A stretch of 64,000 bases of DNA from Botrytis cinerea B05.10. Lineage: Eukaryota > Ascomycota > Leotiomycetes > Helotiales > Sclerotiniaceae. Numbering within the stretch: position 1 is the stretch's first letter; each line of letters begins with the position of its first letter. This document shows, piece after piece, positions 47,762 to 60,590 of this stretch. A model generated the notes under the pieces. It was given only the letters and a program-made list of their open reading frames with translations. It was not told where the DNA came from and did no database searches. The stretch is taken from NCBI RefSeq assembly GCF_000143535.2, contig NC_037325.1, positions 744,001-808,000 on the forward strand, read 5' to 3'. A program made the translations under genes and the position numbers.

Positions 47762-48793
47762 TTAATCCCTACTCGGACTCAGAGGTCTATTAAATCCTCC
47801 AACCCGATTCATGTATTGACGATACTGTGTCTTCTTTTCCTTCCTCACCGCACTAACATTATTTCCTGCTACCTGTTTATTTTGTGTCGTTGCGAATCCC
47901 CCAAATCCCATCATGGCCTGCATGGCTGCCATTCCATCATCCTCCACCACAATATCGTCGTCCTCTTCTTCCTCCTCCTCCTCCTCAATCTTCTTCTTAT
48001 GCCGTGACGCCTTCTTGTTCCCGCCGTCAACATCCATCCGGTCGTGATCTTGAGCTGTAGCTGTATTTGTGTGACCAGCCCCAATACTGAAGCTTACTGG
48101 TTGTGGAGCGTCGTCTATGTATTCGCTATTTCGTATCCTATCACCACCTCTATCTTCTTTATAATCTCGCTCATTGTCGCGCCGCGGACTCCTAGATCGT
48201 GCTCGTTCATTTGATTTCTCTCCCGATGATCGCTCATTGTCTTGATGTGTGTTAGGCCGGGTTCTAATTGCAAGTGCAAACATTCCATTCTGCTGTGGCT
48301 CAGGTGAAAACATACCTTTTCTCGCAATTCTATCCTCATCCATTCCTCGAGATTGTCGCGTATCATCTTGTCCACTGTTAGATCTACCTCTCAACGCAAA
48401 CACCGTCTGCGAATGCGCATTTGGCATAAGCTCACCTCTAGTTCTATCCGGCACATCTCTCCGATGACCATCTCTCTTATCCGACCTCTCATCATTTCTC
48501 TCCCGATAATCTCTATTCCTGTCACTACCGCGCCCATCCCGATATTCATCTCTCCTACCCCCGCGGTCTCGTTCTCTCTCTCGATCTCGGTACGAACTGC
48601 GTCTATGATCTCTCGAATCGCGCGGCGACCTGCTTCTCTCTTTGCGACTGCGATCATGATTGCGATTTCGGTCATCGCGTCGATCTCCTCGATCATGGAT
48701 CTCATCTCGGTCTCGAGCAGAACCACGGCTTTCGCTTTCCTCCCACATTTTGGTACTATCAGGACGTTGTCTTCTTCTTGGTAAATCCGACAT
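47762..48793 (-). CDS. U4/U6.U5 tri-snRNP-associated 27 kDa protein (SNRNP27-like)
   Basis: Spliceosomal tri-snRNP component of 343 aa from the first ATG at 48793 (MSDLPRRRQRPDS, A at -3). The first two thirds are an Arg/Asp/Ser-rich RS-type low-complexity region (DRDEIHDRGDRRDDRNRNHD). A run of Glu/Asp (EEEEEEEEDDD) precedes the diagnostic C-terminus, MAAMQAMMGFGGF through KKTQYRQYMNRVGGFNRPLS, which matches the SNRNP27 family. It is longer than the human protein because of the expanded RS region. Single exon. Confidence 0.88.
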   Translation of the reverse strand: MSDLPRRRQRPDSTKMWEESESRGSARDRDEIHDRGDRRDDRNRNHDRSRKERSRSPRDSRDHRRSSYRDRERERDRGGRRDEYRDGRGSDRNRDYRERNDERSDKRDGHRRDVPDRTRGELMPNAHSQTVFALRGRSNSGQDDTRQSRGMDEDRIARKGMFSPEPQQNGMFALAIRTRPNTHQDNERSSGEKSNERARSRSPRRDNERDYKEDRGGDRIRNSEYIDDAPQPVSFSIGAGHTNTATAQDHDRMDVDGGNKKASRHKKKIEEEEEEEEDDDIVVEDDGMAAMQAMMGFGGFATTQNKQVAGNNVSAVRKEKKTQYRQYMNRVGGFNRPLSPSRD

Positions 48794-49616
48794 TTTGAAT
48801 AAATTTTGAGTTTTTGAGATCCTATTCAAGGAAGGTACTGCTGTTTATTTGATTTTGATTTTGATTTTTTCAAAAAAATCCAATCCAATTTTAAGGAAGG
48901 TATGGCTGTTTATAAAGTAAAAGAAAATGAAACAAAATAGAAGCTATACCATACAATAATAACCGTAGACATTCGCGACAAAACCGTATCACGCCGTATA
49001 AACTCGGATCAAATTTCAATTGGTCCCAAATCACGTGTAGCCGTAACCGTACCTTCCAACTTTCATTTGTTGCACATCTACTGAACCCTTTAACTTTGTG
49101 GCCATCGACCCGTCAATTTCTATCTAGTAAATGGATGGATGGATGGGTGGGTGGGTTCCTCAATCTTTTCTCATAGCAGCAGACTTCTAAATGCACAAGA
49201 TAATAGCCTACAGATTCTAGCCATATAGCCATGTAGCCAGCCATATACACGATTGCTTAAACATTTCCAACCTTTTTCATCTCTGCTAAATTCATATTCA
49301 CATACATACATGCTCAGTGACCATCACGATCGCCCGGAATCCCTCGCACTGCAATACACTCCACGCCTACAAATTTCCCACGATACTCGTTGATTCCAAG
49401 GCTCAAGTGATAATTCATAAACAAATATATTATTTTAATTGTAGTCGGTTTTCCATGTACCCCACAGCTAACCATAATACCATACCATACCATACCAACG
49501 CTATGCTATTCAAGAACACCCATTCATCATATCCATTCATCCATTCATCCCTCTACATATCCCATCCTTTCTGCTATATCCACATAACATTGAAAATTCC
49601 AATCCCATCCACCCCC
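48794..49616. other. intergenic
   Basis: Upstream of the snRNP gene and downstream of Gpi13. It contains short simple repeats (TTTTGA around 48850; GGAT/GGGT around 49135) and no gene. Confidence 0.6.
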
Positions 49617-52600
49617 TCAAGGCCAACCAAAAACATTCAACACACCGGCAACATTCCACCTAATGCCCACCAACACAACCGTTAAAATAATCAAATCCAC
49701 CACTCCAAGCACCGCACCCGCCATCATGAATTTTGGGCTGAAAATGCGATACAACATAAGATGTCTTCTCAACCAACCTGCCCACATGGTAGTAGCCAAT
49801 GCCATGACTGCATAGTAGAGAATATGCCATGCCAAAGCAGCGGTGACTGTTTTTAAGAGTCCCTTTTTCTTTGGTTGTTGTTTCCAGAAGATGATGAGGG
49901 GGACGGCGGTTGCAGCGAGGATTTGAGGACCGAATGAATTGAGAGCGACGAGCAATGGTGACCAAGGGTAGCGGATTGTATGGAGAGGAATAAAAGCAGA
50001 TTCCCACTGGATGGAAGAGAGAGTAGCTTGGTGACCAGTTTTGAAGAAGTGGAAAGAGCCGAGAATGGCGAGCATGATTGGTCCAATGGGGGAATTGGTC
50101 AGGGAGTTGAGATCTAGAAATTCCACTAGGGAAAGAATTTGGAGAGACATGAGGGAAAGAACACCGAATCCCACAGGCTTTTGAACCATGAGTACTGCTA
50201 GAAGTACATTGGTAACAAGAAGGAAGTATCGAGCACCATGAGTATTGCCATAGCCAAGAATCATAACTCGTGTACCTTGTTGTTTAGGGGCTCCAGCGGG
50301 CAAAAGATCACCGATTGAGACGGTGCCAATGGCAATACAAGGTGGTGCAAGATAGAATGCAACAGACCCAGCACCGGCGACCATGGCAAGAACTGTCTGG
50401 GCAATTGGTACTCGGATAGCTTTCAAGGCACCTTCATAAAAGTCAGGGAACCAATTTCCATCATCAGCGGCATCTAAAGTCCAGAAAATAGCAATAAGGA
50501 AGAGCCCAAATCTGAGAGCTCCATCAATCCAGACGGGTGCAAACCCTTCATAGGAAAGACTGGTTGCATAGTAAGCTTTGATGAATGCAGGTAAGGAGAT
50601 TGCGAAAAAGAACGGAATGAGTAACTGCCAAGGAGCAGAAGTTGACGATGTGGCAGAGGCATAGTATGTAGATCTACAGTAAGGCATCTGTTCTTCTCTG
50701 CACAACTTAGAGTACGAAGCAACCCAAGCAAGGCCCATGAACACAAGAGAGTGATACACTCCCAAAGTGCGACTGCGTACTTCCGATTGTCTAAGCGAAG
50801 AAACAACACCAGCCACTCCGAAAGTTGTGATAAAAAACAATAAGATGGAGTCTTCCCAGATAGTATAGGAGTTCGATGCAAAGCCGATCGATTGACTAAT
50901 TGTGAAAATGGTTGCCATCCAACCCCAGAATGTTTTTGGCAAGGGATTGCCAATATTCATCAATGACAAGAGAGCTCCAATGAGTCCTCCAATGACAGCG
51001 CCGTTTAGACTCAACTCTATAACTTGTCCCTCGATGACATTTTCCAAAATGGTGGCTTTCATAGTCCAAAGAGCCAATCCTACAGCCGCACCAACAGCAG
51101 AGGCTAGAGAAATCGACAAAAGCAAGTTTGGATTGATTTCCTCATCTCCAATATCTCTCTCTCCCTTTGCATAAGCTTCAAGTTCCAGTTTAGCTTGAGC
51201 CTCGTCAAGATCCGCCGATTCGGGTTCATTGCCATCACTGGCATTACCATTGGCATACAAAACCAAAGCTAGTACGCTAGCCGCAAAGATGCAAATACCT
51301 AAAATCATACTAGGAACATCGAATCGTGCCCAGAGATCCCGACAAATTCGCAAAGTCTCTGTCTGATAGGCAGTAAATGCATGATAAACTTCAGTGGACT
51401 TTTGGGCCGATTTAGAAGTCAGGATTTTTTCAGCTGACAACCAAAGTGCAGATGGAGAACCATCAATAGTGCTTTCATCGATGCCTCTGGCGTCAAAGTA
51501 CGCAGCTTGGTATCTCTTGATACCAGCAGCTGTCATTCTAGCCACGTTTGCCAAGTTTTCCCAGGCATTGCCTTTCTTGCCTGCAAAAGCCTCTTCAATA
51601 GGTTTTCCGAGGTTGTTGAAAGGAATTGGCAACCCCAAAAGCAGTGCAAGCGTAGGTACCAAGTCAATTTGATTGACTGGTCGTGTCTTTGCATTTTGTG
51701 GAGGCGATGCAAAAGCTGGATCTGTGCGACCAAATATTCCTTTCTTGGAGTACATCCACAATGCAGCTTCAACTTCATCGTCGCTCTCTCCACCATGATC
51801 GCCTTTACCATCCATGCCATGGTCACCCATGATGACCAACAAAGTATCTTCATCAAGCTTCTCCACGAGTCCTCGGATCAAAACATCCATTTGCTGTAAC
51901 TTGCTCGTCATAGCTGGATGATTTGGTCCATATCTGTGGCCCGCATGGTCCACGCCCAAGTAGTGGGCAAACATAACGTCCCATTCAGCCTTCTTTTCTT
52001 TTTCAAGTAATGGCATAATATGCTCCGTAACCCCATTATCCACCGTGTGTAAATCCCAAACATTGAGAGAATCATATGCACGACTGATATTCGGTTCAAA
52101 GTATCCAGGAAATAGCGCGGTCCATGTGTCATCACCAAGATGTACAATTTTTTTGCCAGCATCCTTCAATTGACCCAAAAGATTATCCTCTTCAATAGCG
52201 GTACCCGCAAAGTTCGATCCCGCATCCACAAATGTAGGAAGTGTGCCGGTTGTAAGCCCCTTTAATCTTTGCAATGTAGTTGTGGGTGGATCCGCGATGA
52301 AAGGCAATAAGAAAGCCTTGTTTGGTTCTCTGCGTGCAGTCTCGTACAAGAATGGTAATGCATTGTGAAAGGCCTGTGAATCGTCACCAGCGAATGGTAC
52401 CGTGAAATCGTAACGTAACGCATCCACAATTACTACCACAGCCCTGTCGAATGTCTTTGGATGCCAACATCCTCCCTCCGGTGTACCAGCTCCTTTATAA
52501 TCAACAGTTCTTGCAATTGGGGGTTCGGCGCAGGTAGATGATTCCTCTAAAACCAATCGTGTGAGTAGGAAACCCTTTGTGAAGTAATAGATTCCCACGG

Positions 52601-52932
52601 CGTGCATAACTCTGTTTATTAAGTATATTAGCACAATGCCCCTCCATGGCCCGTTTCAACAGAACTTACGCCAGCCAAGCCCACCATCCTCCAACTGCCC
52701 ACCACTCTCTTCTCCATTTATCTCTCTTTGCCTCGTTCAGCTCATCCTTCTTATCCTTCTTCCTGGGTACCTTGGGTACTTTAGGTTGTATGATATTCCC
52801 ATCCTTGTCCAGCTTCTTCCCCTCTCTAATCGCCTGTTCCTGAGCTTCCTTGCGCGCTTTCGCTCTCGCATATTGTGCTGCGAGCGAATCGTAGGCACCA
52901 GGTGCTGGCTTTGGATCTACAGTCTTCACCAT
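49617..52932 (-). CDS. GPI13: GPI ethanolamine phosphate transferase 3 (Gpi13/PIG-O)
   Basis: Multi-pass ER enzyme that adds ethanolamine phosphate to the third mannose of the GPI anchor precursor, the group later linked to proteins. Exons 52932-52670 and 52611-49617 give 1085 aa; the 58-nt intron splits an Ala codon. The charged cytosolic N-terminus (KVPRKKDKKDELNEAKRDKW) leads into a first membrane segment (GIYYFTKGFLLTRLVL). The luminal alkaline-phosphatase-like catalytic domain carries VVVIVDALRYDF, HLGDDTW, HYLGVDHAGHRYGPNH and IMGDHGMDGKGDHGG, the metal-binding Asp/His set. Many hydrophobic helices follow from about residue 530. The length and the GDHGMDGKGDHGG form favour Gpi13 over Mcd4 or Gpi7. 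Confidence 0.92.
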
Positions 52933-53661
52933 TTTTGTTGGAGCTTCCAGCTCTTTGGTTTGCCCTTATTAAAATGATAAGATCTTGATTGGGATGGACA
53001 CTCCCAGAAGATTTTAGGTTCTTCAACTATTAAATTAAAGATGTATTCCTAAATGACATATAATAAAGACATCAATTGAATACCTATATTTGTGTAGAAG
53101 AAAAAAAAAATTATTGAGGACAAATCATTCAATTGGAAATAGAATAATGTTGAATGATGTTGTGCATAAAGCTTCAAGATGGGCTATTTTTTTTCGAAGT
53201 GTTCCTCGGCTGCCGATTCGTTAGAGCGTCCTCTAGCTCGGGAAATCCCCATACTTTCTAAACTCTACCTATGGGAAGCTTGTAAATTCGTACGGCATAC
53301 CTTTATCTAGATGTTGGCAAAGTGGTATTTGTCTTCATTGCGGAGACAGATCTCGTTGATTAGAAAGATCAATTGTATCCATTCAGTGTCTATGATACGA
53401 GAAGATCGAAGCACTTGTCACATATACTTCGAGGAATCAAAATGTTACCACTAACACCAGATAGAAATTCAACATTATATCGCTAACAGATTCCCATGCC
53501 CCTTAAACTACAAGTGATGCTCTAGAAGCATTTGACCATTCTTCATCATGCCCCTTCCTTGTCCATTCATTCTTCATACCCATATACCATCATGTTCCGC
53601 ATTTCCTAACCTTACACATCTCATCAAACTATGCCAAAATCTTCGCAGATGATAGACTCCC
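52933..53661. other. intergenic
   Basis: 730 AT-rich bases, with poly(A) at 53100-53110, between the Gpi13 start and the Vps68 3' end. No gene seen. Confidence 0.6.
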
Positions 53662-54378
53662 TTAAAGAGCGAGGTTATAGGAGTACTCATCCTCAATGTT
53701 TTGCGAGATCCAAAGTACAACCGAACTGAATGATATTAGCCTTCAACTCCTCATTATTCCGCCGCAAAATCCTTGCTTCCAACCATGGTGAGATGCGAAA
53801 CTTACCTCAACATAACCCCAGCATTTGCTCCTACATTTGCAACACCCATTCCCAAGGTAGGCCATTGTGCACCAGGCACCACATACTTCAAAACCAACAC
53901 GGTGATACCTCCGGCCAATCCCCCAGCCAAACTAGCAAACCCTAAGAACAAAACTACTCTTGCTTTCCAAGCGACACCACTTCCGCTGTAAGAAAAGGAG
54001 TCCGCGGAGAGTCGGGACTTTTCGATCGAGTTGATAATGAGCATGCCGAGAGAAGAGAAGATGAGTGGGAGCCAATCGATAAAAGTGATATGAATTGGGG
54101 GGTCAGACCCATTGAGGGCAGACTTGGACCAAAGAGCCGCATCGAGAAGGATGAAGAATGAGAGAGAGAACTATTTGTAGATGTGTTAGTAGAGATGTTT
54201 GGAATGCAAGTGTATCGCAGACTGTCGAGCTTTCCGTAAAATCGCAAGAGTAGATATAAAGCACGAGAGTGTAAGGCCATCATACCAAAGCTCCCGAAGC
54301 ATAAACACCGGCACCCTTCGCCGTGGCACTATTCATCCATTCGGGCTTTCTGAATTTCCAAAGACGTTCTTCCGACAT
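53662..54378 (-). CDS. VPS68: Vps68/UPF0220 family membrane protein
   Basis: Small four-helix membrane protein of the vacuolar protein sorting 68 family (TMEM50-like), acting with Vps55 in late endosome to vacuole traffic. Exons 54378-54286, 54170-53806 and 53725-53662 total 522 nt, 173 aa. MSEERLWKFRKPEWMNSA opens the protein. FSLSFFILLDAALWSKSA, FIDWLPLIFSSLGMLIINS, the highly conserved SFSYSGSGVAWKARVVLF and GGLAGGITVLVLKYVVPG follow. The tiny last exon gives SSVVLWISQNIEDEYSYNLAL, as in relatives. All junctions keep frame. Confidence 0.92.
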
Positions 54379-56624
54379 TGTTGCTTTGCGATTCCGATTA
54401 TCTGCTCCTTGACCGTTGCTGTCTTGACTTCGCTCAGCCTTCCCTGAATTTATCTTTTAGCGCTCAAGTCGGTAGTTACTTCTCGTCGAACAATATGTCT
54501 CGACTGATGGCGCAAACGGTTTCAAATTTGTAGATGGATATTGTTGTTGGTGTTGCGATATGATTAGCTAGGTAGCTGTTTGGGTCACAATCAAGCTTGC
54601 GCAATGATAGCTTCAGCCAAGCCCGCTACCGCCGCGCGCTTACACTGATCAGAGGGTGCTGATCACGTGCCATGTTAGAGGCATGCTTGGATCGGGGTTC
54701 CCGTTCTGGTTTTGTGTATATTGGGTATTTATGCTGAGCTCTTGATGGTGAGATGATGTGACGAATCTAACGCTCACTTGAATCTCGAATTTTAGATATG
54801 GTTGCCACTTCCAAAAAGTATCTACAAGTCTGAGTCCAACATACCCAGAAGATGGACGAGACCATTCGAGTTGTTCTCTCTATTCTAGTTTTCAATACAT
54901 CTCAACGCCCAATTCTGGATATAAAAAGATAAAGGCCCATCAACCGCATTGTGTACCAAGGACATATCTTCCTTTTTACACAGCCTTGAAACTTCCAACT
55001 GTTGAAAATACCTCCTCCGTCCAGTGACCCGAACTATCCATGAAACAACTGTGACATCAAAAGCCATCACCACATTGCTTGTCCCGCCAGCCTCATCAGC
55101 CCTCTCCAGCTTCTCCTCCAAACGACTTGCCATGCGCCTTCTGGCGCCTTGATGAGTTTATTTCCTAACGATCAATACAATCCCCCAGCCAAAACCAATC
55201 ATCCCGTGTAACCCCACGGTCGTTTTGATGGCCGACTCGCCAAGCCTTTTGTGGAGCTAGAGAATGATTGATCGCGACTAGATCATTGGATAAGATGATA
55301 TCAAGGGCCTGATTGTGCTTGATCCGTTGCACGGGGAGCGCAAGATGCAGGTGGATGGGAAGCTAATGTATGGTTGTGAAGATTTGAAACGAAGCCACAC
55401 GAGGTTAATTTTGACCTTGGATGAAATGCCTTTCAAAAGATTCATGTCTAATCAGAGTAGATCTTTCTAGCGGGTGGCGAGGGATGGTGAGAATCGAGAC
55501 TTGAAAATCTGTGTATGTGTGTGTGTGTTGCTACGCCGCCAACAGTTGGTAGCATGTTAACCTCTTCGTCGATTCTCAGCCCGGAAGAAGTCTTGCTTCG
55601 CAGGACCTGCACGGCATGGCTAGAAATTAAGGTTAATTAATTAATACTGATCAACGGTTTTGTGATGCCTCAAATTCTTGATTTTGGTGACGGGTAAATG
55701 TCTGCATCCTGATACACCGTTCGCCAAGCATATGTGTGTGCTTTGGAAAATGTCCCGTCTGTGATGAGATTGCCAGATTATCAAAGTGATATGTTGACGT
55801 TACCCCTCTGATGATGATAATCCTGGTTCACCTGTCTCGACCGTGGCCTTCCCCTTTTCCGGAGATGGCATGCAAGTAGAAGAGAGTGAATTGGCGGTGG
55901 AGACTCAAAGAGAAACTCCCAGAACGATGCTGTACTCAGGGATTTAGGGGGTTCAGGGAGTGATGCAAGCGAAATTTGATGGGAAGAGGGAATGGACATC
56001 TAGAATCAATTCCAGAGAGTGAGAGTAAGACTGCTGGACCAATGTGGATTTGAAGGATTCCATGGTATGATGCGTAATTGAATTGTTGTTTGCCGGAATA
56101 TATATCCTCAATGATGGCCGACTAGTTTGCATGTGTTCTGTATGTGTTCAACTCGTGGCGAAGCGGTGCATATGAATCAAAAGTTCAATTAATAGAACGC
56201 CAGACAGGCTAGCTGACTGTATTTGAACATCGTTATCTGGATCTACTCGGAATCTCAGATAGCCAACACCTCGTCCTGTCTCTAGAGTGAATGGATGCAC
56301 TCTTTTCTTTTCTTTTGCTATTGCTGCCGTCGTCATAGCACACCGGAGATGGGTAGGTAGATGGGTAAATCGTTCTCTCTTCTTCCCCTTTTGACTTCTT
56401 TTGAAACGAGCATAAATAAGATTGGACTGTATAGTTACCGAGAGTTTGATATCTATCTATTTTACTTCTCCGTTTATGTATATAATATATAGCATGTAGT
56501 ATCTCTATGCCTCAAACACACATGAGTTATTAAGCCACCACACGCATTCAAGATACAGGACTCCATGTTGTCGAGCGCTTCGGTTTTTGACAAATTAGAT
56601 GTGAGATGGGAGATCTAGTATATA

Positions 56625-56655
56625 CACATGCATACATACATACATCTATATAAGT

Positions 56656-56687
<32 letters not shown>

Positions 56688-56720
56688 TACATATACACGC
56701 ACATACACGCACACACACGT
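56625..56720. repeat. (ATAC)n/(TA)n/(CA)n compound microsatellite
   Basis: Runs of CATA, an uninterrupted TA tract of about 25 bases (56655-56680), then ACATATATACATATACACGC and CACACACAC. Likely length-variable between strains. Confidence 0.85.
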
Positions 56721-57135
56721 CGATACCACCAAATCCCCATCGAGGTAATTCCCACTCATGCATCTTCTCTCCTTTTCCCCCCTTCCCATGCACTCTCTCT
56801 ACTTATCGCCCTCACTATCGGCATTTTTTCCAAGGGTTCCACCCAAATTTCGGCTAGTCAGCTCTCTTGACGTTGGGATTGGAGACAGCAAGGACGGGTT
56901 TCAGGGAAGGAAGGACTTGACCATACACCAAATTCAGGGCAAATGCTCTAGGGACTGTAGTGCGTACTAGGGAAATAGTCATAAATAGTAATAATAAGTA
57001 ATCAAATCAAACCGCAATTTGATAAATCTTTTCCACGCTCACTTGACTTCCTTCACTCATTGATCTTATTCTCACAGTCGTCCAGTCGTCCAGTCCTTCA
57101 ATCTCCCCTACCTACCTGCCCGTCGGTCCAGTTCA

Positions 57136-57195
57136 GCTCCATCTCCATCCCCATCTCCATCTCCATCCATCTCCATCTCCATCTCCACCCCCGTC
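57136..57195. repeat. CCATCT minisatellite
   Basis: Imperfect tandem copies of CCATCT in the region just upstream of the Smi1/Knr4 start, probably in its 5' UTR. Confidence 0.8.
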
Positions 57196-57412
57196 TCCTG
57201 AGTAAGACCAAATCTCCAGAGTTGGTCTCTCCATAGGCGCATCACCTCTCAGTATCAACACCCACCACAACAAAACACAACACAACAAACAACCACCTCC
57301 CTACCCCGACCGTCTTCTGGGAATCCCTCATCAACCGCTATCAGCCCTTGGGTGGAAGTTTCATCAATCATTTCAATAAGTATTCACAACAATACTTGAA
57401 CAATCGCCAGTC

Positions 57413-59209
57413 ATGGCAGGAAAGTAAGTTGCAATCCGGTATTCCCCTTTTGATCCTATGTTATCAAGGCTATCGATCGCCTCCAATCCAAACCACTGCA
57501 ATCATTTCTGCAAACAGTACTAACGACTACATCTTTAGCCCATTGGGCTCTGCCTTCAAATCGTTCTGGCATACTATGACCAGTTATGATCGTCGTATGT
57601 TGATACCAAAACTCCCCGAGAAACTTTAATCTCTCTTCTAACCAAAATCAACAAATCAACAGACTCATCGCATGATTCTCCCTACAGAACTGGCGGACAC
57701 GTTCCTCTCGCACAAAGTCGACATGAACCTTTAACATCAGTTGCAACAACGGCTTCAGAATCACGCGCAGATTTGAACTCCCCCTATTTTGAAGATTCGG
57801 GTCGACAATCTACATCTGCACTCAATGGCAATGCTTATCCAGGTTCACCGTTTGCTCCTCCTGCAAGTCCAGGGCCTCAATCACCATATTCACCGGGAAT
57901 GAGATCGTCTACGCTTCAGCGACAATCTACGCAAGAAAATTTTGAGAATGTTACACCAGGAGAAATTCAATTGCAGGCTTTCCAAGAGGGTCTTCCTCCT
58001 CCACCACCAGTCGGACACTCTTGGAAGAGAATCGATCGATGGGCCGAGGAGAATTACGAAGAATTATTCGATCAACTCTGCGAGGGATGCACAAACAATG
58101 ATTTGAATGAGTTAGAGCATCAATTGGACTGTTCCCTTCCAATGGAGGTTCGAGAGTCGATGCAACTTCACGACGGACAAGAACGTGGTGGTCTACCTAC
58201 GGGAATTATCTTCGGATCCATGTTGCTTGATTGCGAGGAAATCGTACAAGAGTGGGAAAGCTGGAAAAAGGTCAACCAGGAATATCTTGTAGAACAACCT
58301 ACTCATAGACCTTCAATTCCACCCAAGGCATTAGGTGGTAGTTCATCTTCATCGTCGAAGCAACCTGCAAATGCACAAAATCCCTACTGGAGACAAGATT
58401 TATTGGCCCGCCAGGATTCTCAACCTCCCAATGCTATTCAAAAGGTTTACGCTCATCCCGCTTGGATTCCACTTGTTCGAGATTGGGGTGGAAACAATTT
58501 GGCAGTTGATTTAGCACCAGGCCCAGCCGGTAAATGGGGTCAAGTTATTCTATTTGGTCGGGACTACGATTGCAAATACGTCGTCGCACGATCGTGGTCT
58601 GCTTTCTTGGCTACTGTCGCAGATGATCTCAGCAGTGGTAAATGGTTTGTGGATGAAGAAACCAATGACCTGAAATTGAGGGAATTCAAATCAGGAAAAG
58701 TTGAACCTGGTTACTTTGATATTTTAAGATGGAGAATGGACCAAAAGTATGGTCGCAAAAATGTGCGAAGAAGATCAGCGCCACCCGTCAATGGTAATGG
58801 AGGATCCCCGACTGGATCTCCTTATGCAAGCCCAGCTGCCGAAATCGGTGAGCCACGCGGACGTTCTATGCAACGTTTCTCAGGAGCTTCACCAATTCCA
58901 AGTCCAAATCGTCCTGGTTATGGAAAATCAAGTCCTCTAGCTCAAGTTGCTGAAGAAGGTTCCGGATCAGGAACGAAGGTCAGCACCATAGATATTCCCT
59001 CTACGAAACTTGTCGATGTTCAAACACCAAGACCAAGTGAAGAAAACAAATCTTCGGACCGACCATTTATAGAATCCGAATCACCTAACGAGAACAAAGA
59101 AAATGAAAAGGCCAGTGAAAAAGTTACAGGATTGGGATTAGTATCAGGAACCTCTGAGAAAGAAACCCCTGCTGATGATGAATCTGCGATGAAGACAATT
59201 GAAATCTAA
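57413..59209 (+). CDS. KNR4: Smi1/Knr4 family cell wall assembly regulator
   Basis: Regulator linking cell-wall synthesis with PKC/calcineurin signalling. Three exons: an 11-nt first exon 57413-57423 (MAG plus two bases), a 56-nt second exon 57539-57594 and 57663-59209, total 1614 nt, 537 aa. Splicing gives MAGNPLGSAFKSFWHTMTSY, the conserved start of the family. A disordered Ser/Pro region (FAPPASPGPQSPYSPGMRSS) precedes the SMI1/KNR4 domain: SWKRIDRWAEENYEELFDQL, GLPTGIIFGSMLLDCEEIVQ, HPAWIPLVRDWGGNNLAVDL and RDYDCKYVVARSW. The C-terminal third is disordered and rich in Ser, Pro and Glu. Introns in the first 70 coding bases are easily missed by ORF finding. Confidence 0.93.
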
Positions 59210-59683
59210 TGCCAATGCCAACATACTTGTTGAGTTTGTTAGTTGCATTTCGGGGATTCTTTCGCATTGCATGAGGCGTTTGGGCGTGCGTTGATATGAA
59301 GATTCAGAGATTCATAATAAGAAATTTGAGATATTCTTTTTTTATTTTACTTTTTTCAATTTTGTCTTAATGACATGATATGTATGGCTGCGTGGAAATA
59401 TAATGTTCCATGAGCTAGTTTCTTTATGAATATACAGTTTGAGGAAGGGTTCAGGGGAGAGAAAGAAAAGGGGTAGTTAGAGCGTGTATATGTGTGTGTG
59501 TGCGGAGCGGAGATTCACATGCGATTGCGATGGTTACTGAAGGGTAGAATATTAGGGGAAGTAGGTAGGAGATGAATGTATGTGGATGGGATGTTTGTGA
59601 AAGGAGTAGGGATGAATAACAATAACTTAGTTACTTCCATATTACTGAATACCTATTCTCAATGTTCTTGATTGTAAAATGAT

Positions 59684-59745
59684 GTGTGTGTGTGTGTATG
59701 TGTAGTAGTGTCTGTTTCTGTTTCTGTGTCTGTGTCTGTTTGTTA
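59684..59745. repeat. (GT)n and TCTGT repeats
   Basis: TGTGTGTGTGTGTGTATGTG followed by repeated CTGTTTCTGTGTCTG units. Confidence 0.85.
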
Positions 59746-60061
59746 CTCTCGAATCTCGAGTCTCGGGTCTCGAGTCTCAAGTCCCTTGTGGCTCTTTTGA
59801 ATGAATGTATGGTATGTATGGTATGTATGTATATCTTGTGTTTTGTGTTACTGTATATGCTCTTGGTCTTTTTTTTGGAATTCTTTTTTGATTCTCGTGA
59901 TTGGTCACTTGGTTACTTGATTACTTGATTACTTGATTGTTTTTCTTGCGGTTGGTTGGTTGGTGGGTTGGTTGATTGATCATTAGTTGGTTAGTTATGT
60001 AGATGGGATGGGATGGGATGAGACGGGACGAAGTTCCTGCGTGAAAATACATGGAAAAGGG

Positions 60062-60086
60062 GATTGATTGATTGATTGATTGATTG
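60062..60086. repeat. (GATT)n microsatellite
   Basis: Six consecutive GATT units. Confidence 0.9.
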
Positions 60087-60560
60087 CTCTGTTGTGTTGT
60101 GTTGCGTTGTGTTATGTTAAGTTTTATGAGCTTTTCTTTCCCTTTCCCTTTCCCATCTTCATCTCCATCTTTGTATCTCTTTCTGATAACGGTGTTGGGG
60201 CGTGGAGGGAGAGAAAAGGGGGGAGAGGATGGTAGGAAAAGAGTGGGGGTAGGGAGGAAATGGAGAGATGAACGATAGCTGGATAGAAAAGGAGGAAATA
60301 GTTGAATAAAGATATAGGGATATAGGAAACTTGAGACTTGGGACTTGGGGTCACTGGGTTTGAGAAACGATCTGTGAGAGGAGGGGAGTGAGATGCATGG
60401 TGATTGATTCGCTTCGATTCAATTCGATTTATAGAGAAGTTTTTAGGATTCTGGGTTGTGAAATCGAGCTGGAGAGTTAGGGTTAATGTAGAGATTTGTA
60501 GTGTTATGAGGGTTGGGGTTTGGATTTGAGAGTTGATGGATGGGAGGGAAGAAAGTTGTT

Positions 60561-60590
60561 TGGATGGATGGATGGATGAATGAATGGATC
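60561..60590. repeat. (GGAT)n microsatellite
   Basis: GGAT/GAAT tetranucleotide run. Confidence 0.85.

Larger units (their letters stand above)
54379..57412. other. 3 kb intergenic region with microsatellites
   Basis: Long spacer between divergent Vps68 and Smi1 genes. A minus-strand frame at 54885-55133 (82 codons) has no recognisable domain. Microsatellites lie at 56625-56720 and 57136-57195. The proximal 250 bases upstream of the Smi1 start are CT-rich, typical of a fungal promoter/5' UTR. Confidence 0.55.

Noticed and set aside
54885..55133. 82-codon minus-strand frame upstream of Vps68
   Set aside because: No domain, no evident splice partners, in a long repeat-rich spacer. Not enough to call a gene.
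56548..56870. ORFs rich in Tyr-Ile and His-Ile over the TA/CA tract
   Set aside because: These are translations of the microsatellite, not genes.
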